In this document: in pieces, positions 59,769 to 64,000 of the stretch
Layout of the letters: each line of letters starts with the position of its first letter
How positions within the stretch are numbered: the first letter of the stretch is position 1
Assembly (NCBI GenBank): GCA_016584305.1
Contig: JACEEZ010026156.1
Coordinates: forward strand, 151,061 to 215,060
Source of the DNA: Chionoecetes opilio
Taxonomy: Eukaryota > Arthropoda > Malacostraca > Decapoda > Majidae
Direction of reading: 5' to 3'
Length of the DNA stretch: 64,000 bases
Notes under the pieces: model-generated
The model's database searches: none
What the model saw: only the letters and a program-made list of their open reading frames with translations
What the model was told of the DNA's origin: nothing
Program-made: the position numbers and the translations under genes

Positions 59769-60410
59769 ATGGCGAAGTTAGCTAAGCATTCATTATCGGC
59801 TAAATTAGCAATGCTCACACGAATATATAATAAGTGTGAGTATGCAATTAAGGCAATTCCTATTGATTATATTAATTTAAAGACAGGTCTACCATTGTTA
59901 AATGAGCAATGGAATAAATATGAGGAGGCTTACTGCCTATATGAAGTTCAATTAAGTCAAGCTGGGGATAAAGAAATGATTCACCATTGCGTGACCAATT
60001 ATGAACACGAATGTCAAAGATATCTCGATAAGGTAATTGAATATGAGGGAGTACTGGAGTGTGCTCATATTCCATCAACAGCTAAAGCTTCTTTAACCCA
60101 AAATTTGCAGGGTATTGAGCAGGATCCCCCCACAGGGAGATCAAGATATTTATACTTAATTAAGGGTAATCAGCTATTTCAGCCACCCTTAGAGTATAAA
60201 GATCCCTCGTTAATGGGTATTTATCCTACGCCTGTTAAATTTACGCAAATCAAACAGCCTGAAATTAAGATTCAAACTTCTCAGCCTACCAGTAAACCAC
60301 TTAGACCTACGCAAATATTAGATACAATCCCTAAATCCAGGGCTACTTCTAGTGAAGTACGAATAATAAATTGTATCTTATGTGAGGGGGGACATCCACC
60401 CTCCACATGA
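59769..60410 (+). CDS. BEL/Pao gag, N-terminal part (213 codons)
   Basis: The frame starts at ATG in ATCATGGCG, 345 bp after the LTR. It is helical and lysine/glutamate-rich (YNKCEYAIKAI, QWNKYEEAYCLYEVQLSQAG), like BEL/Pao gag capsid regions, and ends in CILCEGGHPPST, the first half of a zinc knuckle. A TGA at 60,408-60,410 ends it, but the same frame continues without further stops for 13 codons into the ATG of the next frame at 60,450. Comparison with the other copy near 41,150 suggests small length differences around this stop. It would form the particle shell. Confidence 0.8.
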   Translation: MAKLAKHSLSAKLAMLTRIYNKCEYAIKAIPIDYINLKTGLPLLNEQWNKYEEAYCLYEVQLSQAGDKEMIHHCVTNYEHECQRYLDKVIEYEGVLECAHIPSTAKASLTQNLQGIEQDPPTGRSRYLYLIKGNQLFQPPLEYKDPSLMGIYPTPVKFTQIKQPEIKIQTSQPTSKPLRPTQILDTIPKSRATSSEVRIINCILCEGGHPPST

Positions 60411-60449
60411 AATATCTATTCAGATTGTTCCACGAGAGTTGAAAGGTTA

Positions 60450-61856
60450 ATGAGCCTTTGTAATTGCCTAACCTGTCTCCGTGGTAAACATGCTTCAAAT
60501 GCATGCCCTATAAACTTAAGAACTTGTAGGAAATGTAAACAATCTATTCATAACATCGCTATTTGTCCAAGCAGTGATAATAACTCAGACCCTACAGTAG
60601 TTAAAATGGCAGTCACTAATAAGAGTAGTTCAGCAGCTGTTCCTACTGCCGAATTGAAGTTGAGCCAAATTGGTAATTCAGTCATAGTAAAGACAATGTT
60701 TGACAGTGGTGCACAAAGATCCTTCATAAGCAGGGAGATAGTTGAATTATTAAAACTACCCATAATTAATAAAGTGAATTTAGCCATATCAGGTTTTTTT
60801 GCCAATACAGAGGCTCAAACCTTTGACATAGTTCAACCCCTAGTCCAATTAGGAAGATATAAATGTAGGGTAGCTGCTGTAGTAATTAATAATATTGGTA
60901 TTAGTTTAACTTTTAGGGGACTAAAAGACACAGCTGAAATGCTGAGGGATAATGGTGTTAAACTAGTTAGTAATATCTTCAAAGACGTTGATGGTCCCTT
61001 CCAATTAATAATAGGCGCTGATTATTTTGGGCGTTACCTAAGGAAGATCATCAAAATACATAACGTCTGTATGTTCACTAGTGCTGGTGGTAAGGTAAGA
61101 ATGGGACCCATCCCACATACTCATCAAGCCGAACAAGAGGAGAGTATTCCTGGTCATGCACAACCCCTACTAATTACCAGAATTGGAACCACTTTCTTGC
61201 CCACACCAATTAGTGAGGTATTAGAGGAAAGTGATATACCAGTTCATAATGAATATATCGCCACTAATGAAAATCCTAATAATGTGTCGCGAGGAAATAA
61301 TAACCTCAAATTGAACAAAGGATTATGGTTTAAAGGCCTTACCTGGCTGAAAGAGTGTATTAATAATCCTAATCAGGTTTCCACTCAGCCAGACATATCT
61401 GTAGATATAATAAGGGAACCTGAATTGATCCCAGATCTTTTGATAGACATAAAAAGATTTTCCTTATTGAGCAAACTAATCAAGACTACTAATTTAGTCT
61501 TCCAATCCATTAAAAGGGATAGCTCTGATCCTTTGAAGTTTTGGGTCAAAACAATACAAAAGCAGGTATTTCCTGAGGAATATCAGCTCTTGGCCTCAGC
61601 CAGCCACCATAGGAACAAATTGACCAAACTATTAGGTCTGTACCTACATCATGAGGGCATAATTAGGTGTCGTGGACGAAATTTGAAAGCTGATCTTCCA
61701 AATACCACCTGCCATCACATACTATTTCCCAAACGCCATCATCTTACTAAATTGTTGGTGGAAGAATATCATAGGAACTCATTACATGGCGGAAAGGCCG
61801 ATAAGAAGGGCAATATTAACCGACATCAGGTGTACATTGTGGATACATCATGGTAG
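60450..61856 (+). CDS. BEL/Pao gag-protease-integrase polyprotein lacking RT (468 codons)
   Basis: Residues 1-40 hold cysteine/histidine knuckles (CNCLTCLRGKHASNAC and CRKCKQSIHNIAIC). Residues 65-205 form a retropepsin with the catalytic triad as FDSGAQRSFI (D at residue 85) and a later IIGADYFGRYL. From about residue 245 to 272 the sequence passes directly to NENPNNVSRG and GLWFKGLTWL, the conserved end of RNase H in Pao elements, so RT and nearly all RNase H are missing. Residues 410-445 carry the integrase zinc region (HHILFPKRHHL, EEYHRNSLHGG). The frame is in phase with the gag frame upstream. It ends soon after HGG, where a frame change leads to 61,786-62,085. Confidence 0.85.
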   Translation: MSLCNCLTCLRGKHASNACPINLRTCRKCKQSIHNIAICPSSDNNSDPTVVKMAVTNKSSSAAVPTAELKLSQIGNSVIVKTMFDSGAQRSFISREIVELLKLPIINKVNLAISGFFANTEAQTFDIVQPLVQLGRYKCRVAAVVINNIGISLTFRGLKDTAEMLRDNGVKLVSNIFKDVDGPFQLIIGADYFGRYLRKIIKIHNVCMFTSAGGKVRMGPIPHTHQAEQEESIPGHAQPLLITRIGTTFLPTPISEVLEESDIPVHNEYIATNENPNNVSRGNNNLKLNKGLWFKGLTWLKECINNPNQVSTQPDISVDIIREPELIPDLLIDIKRFSLLSKLIKTTNLVFQSIKRDSSDPLKFWVKTIQKQVFPEEYQLLASASHHRNKLTKLLGLYLHHEGIIRCRGRNLKADLPNTTCHHILFPKRHHLTKLLVEEYHRNSLHGGKADKKGNINRHQVYIVDTSW

Positions 61857-62150
61857 ACAGGCAGTCAAATATTACCTCAAATCTTTCATTAAATTTAATA
61901 GATCTGAAGGTAGACTAGTCTTCCTTCATCTAGGTCCCCCTGAAGTTCCCGCTGATAGAGAGATCCTAAAACCAATTGAGGTCAATGGTGAGGACTATAC
62001 TGGGGATATTATGATTAAAGGAGATATATACCCCCAAATAAGTATATGCCTGCATATTCACTTGTACCTCTATCAGGGCTGTTAATTTCAAAATAGCCAA
62101 AGACCAAAGTGCCGAAACCACTATTCAAATGTTCCGGTGCTATGTGGCCT
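61786..62150 (+). pseudogene. BEL/Pao integrase core start, truncated and frameshifted
   Basis: After HGG the integrase continues in another frame as LTDIRCTLWIHHGRQAVKYYLKSF, then PPEVPADREI, then VNGEDYTGDIMIKG, matching the segment around the first catalytic aspartate of Pao integrases. A second shift near 62,040 leads to CIFTCTSIRAV and IQMFRCYVA. Coding similarity stops at about 62,150, so the remaining catalytic residues are deleted and the 3' LTR follows 50 bp later. Strand transfer activity could not come from this copy. Confidence 0.75.
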
Positions 62151-62198
62151 GGGTTGATGTGACTTGAAGCGGAACTTCAGTTTTCGCCGGTACCCAGT

Positions 62199-63028
62199 TG
62201 TGGAAATTATCCACCAACAACCCTCTCAATAATTGGCAGAGTGGTGGTTTGTTTCCCCCCCCCCCCCTTGCGAGGGAGGTATTGTCCGCTCATCAAAGGG
62301 GGTGCGTAGGGATGTATATTATATATATTATAATGGTAGTGGGTATTAATTAAGTTAATTTAAGTAAATGATAAGTACTGGGATAATATAAATTAACATT
62401 CCCAGTGTTAAATAAGCATCTGCACTTTAATTAATTAGCACCTTAGTTGTAGCGGCCCCATTGGCCGCCGCCCATTATATTATATAGCCACTGAAGTTTG
62501 GATACGTGGCTGGGGATTAGGAGCGGGGCATCGCCGCCGCCCACCGGGAAGGTCAGTACACTTCCAGCCTCTATCGAGTTAACATCTCTTACTAATATAT
62601 ATGTGCTTGTATATATAAGTTTCATTCCAGCCATCACGGGATTAACATCTCTTCTCTGATTATAATGAAGAGATTTGTACATACGTTCATTTTGTACATA
62701 TAAGTGTTAAATCAAAGGACGTGTTAAATACGACACAAGTGATTATATCCGCCGCGTCAAGATAACTGGGCTATGAAAACCTCCTGACGCCCATAACAAT
62801 AACGCCTCCACCTTCGCCCTTCACGGACGGCCTCGATCACGGCGACCACTTCGGATAACAAGACATGCAGTATTGATTAAAAGCCTGCAGCGATTTCAAC
62901 CCACCATCCACCAATAGGTATCCTAGCTAGTTGACTAGTTGGGGTATTGTGTCGGGATGAGATAGACGATGGGTTTTGTATAGGTAAGACCTCAAATCAA
63001 ATATATGTATGTGACATAAATTTCCACA
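62199..63028 (+). repeat. 3' LTR of the BEL-like element
   Basis: 830 bp, paired with 58,596-59,423. No clear polypurine tract precedes it; the 24 bases before it are mixed, which fits a deletion reaching close to the LTR. Confidence 0.9.
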
Positions 63029-63033
63029 CAACC

Positions 63034-64000
63034 TTTGATAAGCAGTCCACGAAATAGGTGGATGGACTTTGATACTTTAGGAAGTTTAGGTGATGTGTCA
63101 AGCCACTCTGTCGACTTAATGTTAAGATCAATACATGGTACGGCATGCTGTTCAGTGTACTTTTTATTCCCATGTAAATGTCAGCATGTGAGGCAAGGTA
63201 GGGGAGAGCGATGCATTGTCACTGATAAGTCTGTGGCAACACTACCGTGATGGCTATTTTCCCACAACGTGCCACATTTGTAAGGAGTAATGGGAAAGTA
63301 TGCCTGACGGAGGAGGAGGAGAAGCAGGACACATGAGGCAGAAAACATGTGCTGAGCAGTTGAAGTATGGTGGCATGAGCGTTAGTGCTGGGAAGAGGGA
63401 CACTTGAAACACCTGTATCCATGCGTTTTTCCTTTAACGTCCTCAGTAATTATCTGTTTCTTCCTTTCTGGCATCTTTGTGCCTTCACAACACTTACCAT
63501 ATCTCAGCACACTCGTCTTCTTTTGCCTAAACATTTACTTAAACTATGGTTGCACACGTCGCGGTATACACACTAATGGTGGACATATTTAACTGGAATT
63601 TTCATTGAAGTAGGTATGACGACGTAGGTAGATAGAAAAAAATATACCAGAACCGCCTAGTTGAACGACATTTTCTCTCTGGTTTGCCTTGCGTCATTCC
63701 GTAATATTTTCAGCGGCTAGCATTACTCCCCCTCAGTGATGCTACCTCTCGCTCATTAAACTTTAGTTTTCCTCGTTGCAGCTGAAATGTAACACCTTTG
63801 ACGGTAATTCATGTGCTGTCATCAATTCCTGCCCATGTACAAAGTGCACTCCAGCCTAAGGTAAAAGTCTTTATGCATGACTCTTCTCGTCCAGAGGATG
63901 TTGAATATCCATGAGTTTCAACATCAGTTTTCATTTCGCCGGCACATTATTTTGTATGCAGTCTATCCTCCCTTAAATGTGACATTGTGATTCAGTACCA
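63034..64000. other. Unassigned flank right of BEL-like copy 3
   Basis: Collinear with 44,130-45,085. No coding or RNA feature was recognised. Confidence 0.4.

Larger units (their letters stand above)
58596..63028 (+). mobile_element. BEL/Pao-like LTR element, RT-deleted, with target-site duplication
   Basis: Two LTRs (58,596-59,423 and 62,199-63,028), each starting TGTGGAAATTATCCACC and ending CCACA, enclose a 2.8-kb interior. The five bases CAACC occur directly before the first LTR (58,591-58,595) and directly after the second (63,029-63,033), a perfect 5-bp target-site duplication as made by BEL/Pao integrases. The interior holds gag with zinc knuckles, an aspartic protease, a short remnant of the end of RNase H, and the first part of integrase. 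The reverse transcriptase is absent, so the element could move only with help. Confidence 0.9.

Overview
The window looks like repeat-rich arthropod nuclear DNA, most probably from a decapod crustacean. The reasons are very dense TA, GA, CA and CT microsatellites, a mixture of Penelope-like, RTE-like, Jockey-like, CR1-like, I-like, Ty3/gypsy and BEL/Pao retroelements, tRNA-derived SINE sequence, and exons of an immunoglobulin-domain protein of the arthropod Sidestep type. The species assignment is inference. Nothing prokaryotic was seen: no operons, rRNA genes or CRISPR arrays.

Layout, left half. 1-2,260: a minus-strand Jockey-like RT fragment abutting a plus-strand Penelope-like element (RT plus GIY-YIG). 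2,415-4,039: a minus-strand RTE-like element. 4,040-7,400: TA/CT/GA microsatellites with a CR1-like remnant. 7,459-8,473: a CCCGT array and a terminal-inverted-repeat element. 8,741-9,092: a minus-strand tRNA-derived SINE, whose empty target site exists about 2.5 kb away. 9,250-10,076: pyrimidine-rich DNA and a TG array. 10,861-13,180: a fold-back palindrome interrupted by a second RTE-like copy. 13,359-18,200: GA and TA arrays around a GC-rich block I cannot identify. 18,262-19,145: a second Penelope-like copy, arranged as an inverted pair. 19,460-21,617: a long CA-rich compound satellite.

Layout, right half. A Ty3/gypsy element on the minus strand (25,175-33,260) has both LTRs, a tRNA-Leu-type primer binding site, gag-like sequence, RT, RNase H and integrase. 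It sits inside the CA-rich satellite, and a damaged second copy of its 3' end lies at 21,618-24,205. From 32.4 kb on, one locus recurs: LTR, CA array, I-like retroelement with RNase H, GA array, two Sidestep-like exons, BEL/Pao element, then unknown flank. It is seen at 32.4-45.1 kb and again at 51.65-64.0 kb. A shorter middle copy (retroelement, GA array, exons) lies at 46.6-51.5 kb. The first copy is full of one-base indels, while the later copies are cleaner.

The only host-gene material I recognise is the pair of minus-strand exons in each copy. Together they encode one immunoglobulin domain split by an intron. The most interesting objects are the BEL/Pao element at 58,596-63,028 (paired LTRs, 5-bp target-site duplication, RT deleted but reading frame kept), the triplicated exon locus, the fold-back palindrome and the inverted Penelope pair. 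Indel noise, an isolated N at 51,596 and repeated locus copies mean that assembly artefact must be considered for every duplication claim.
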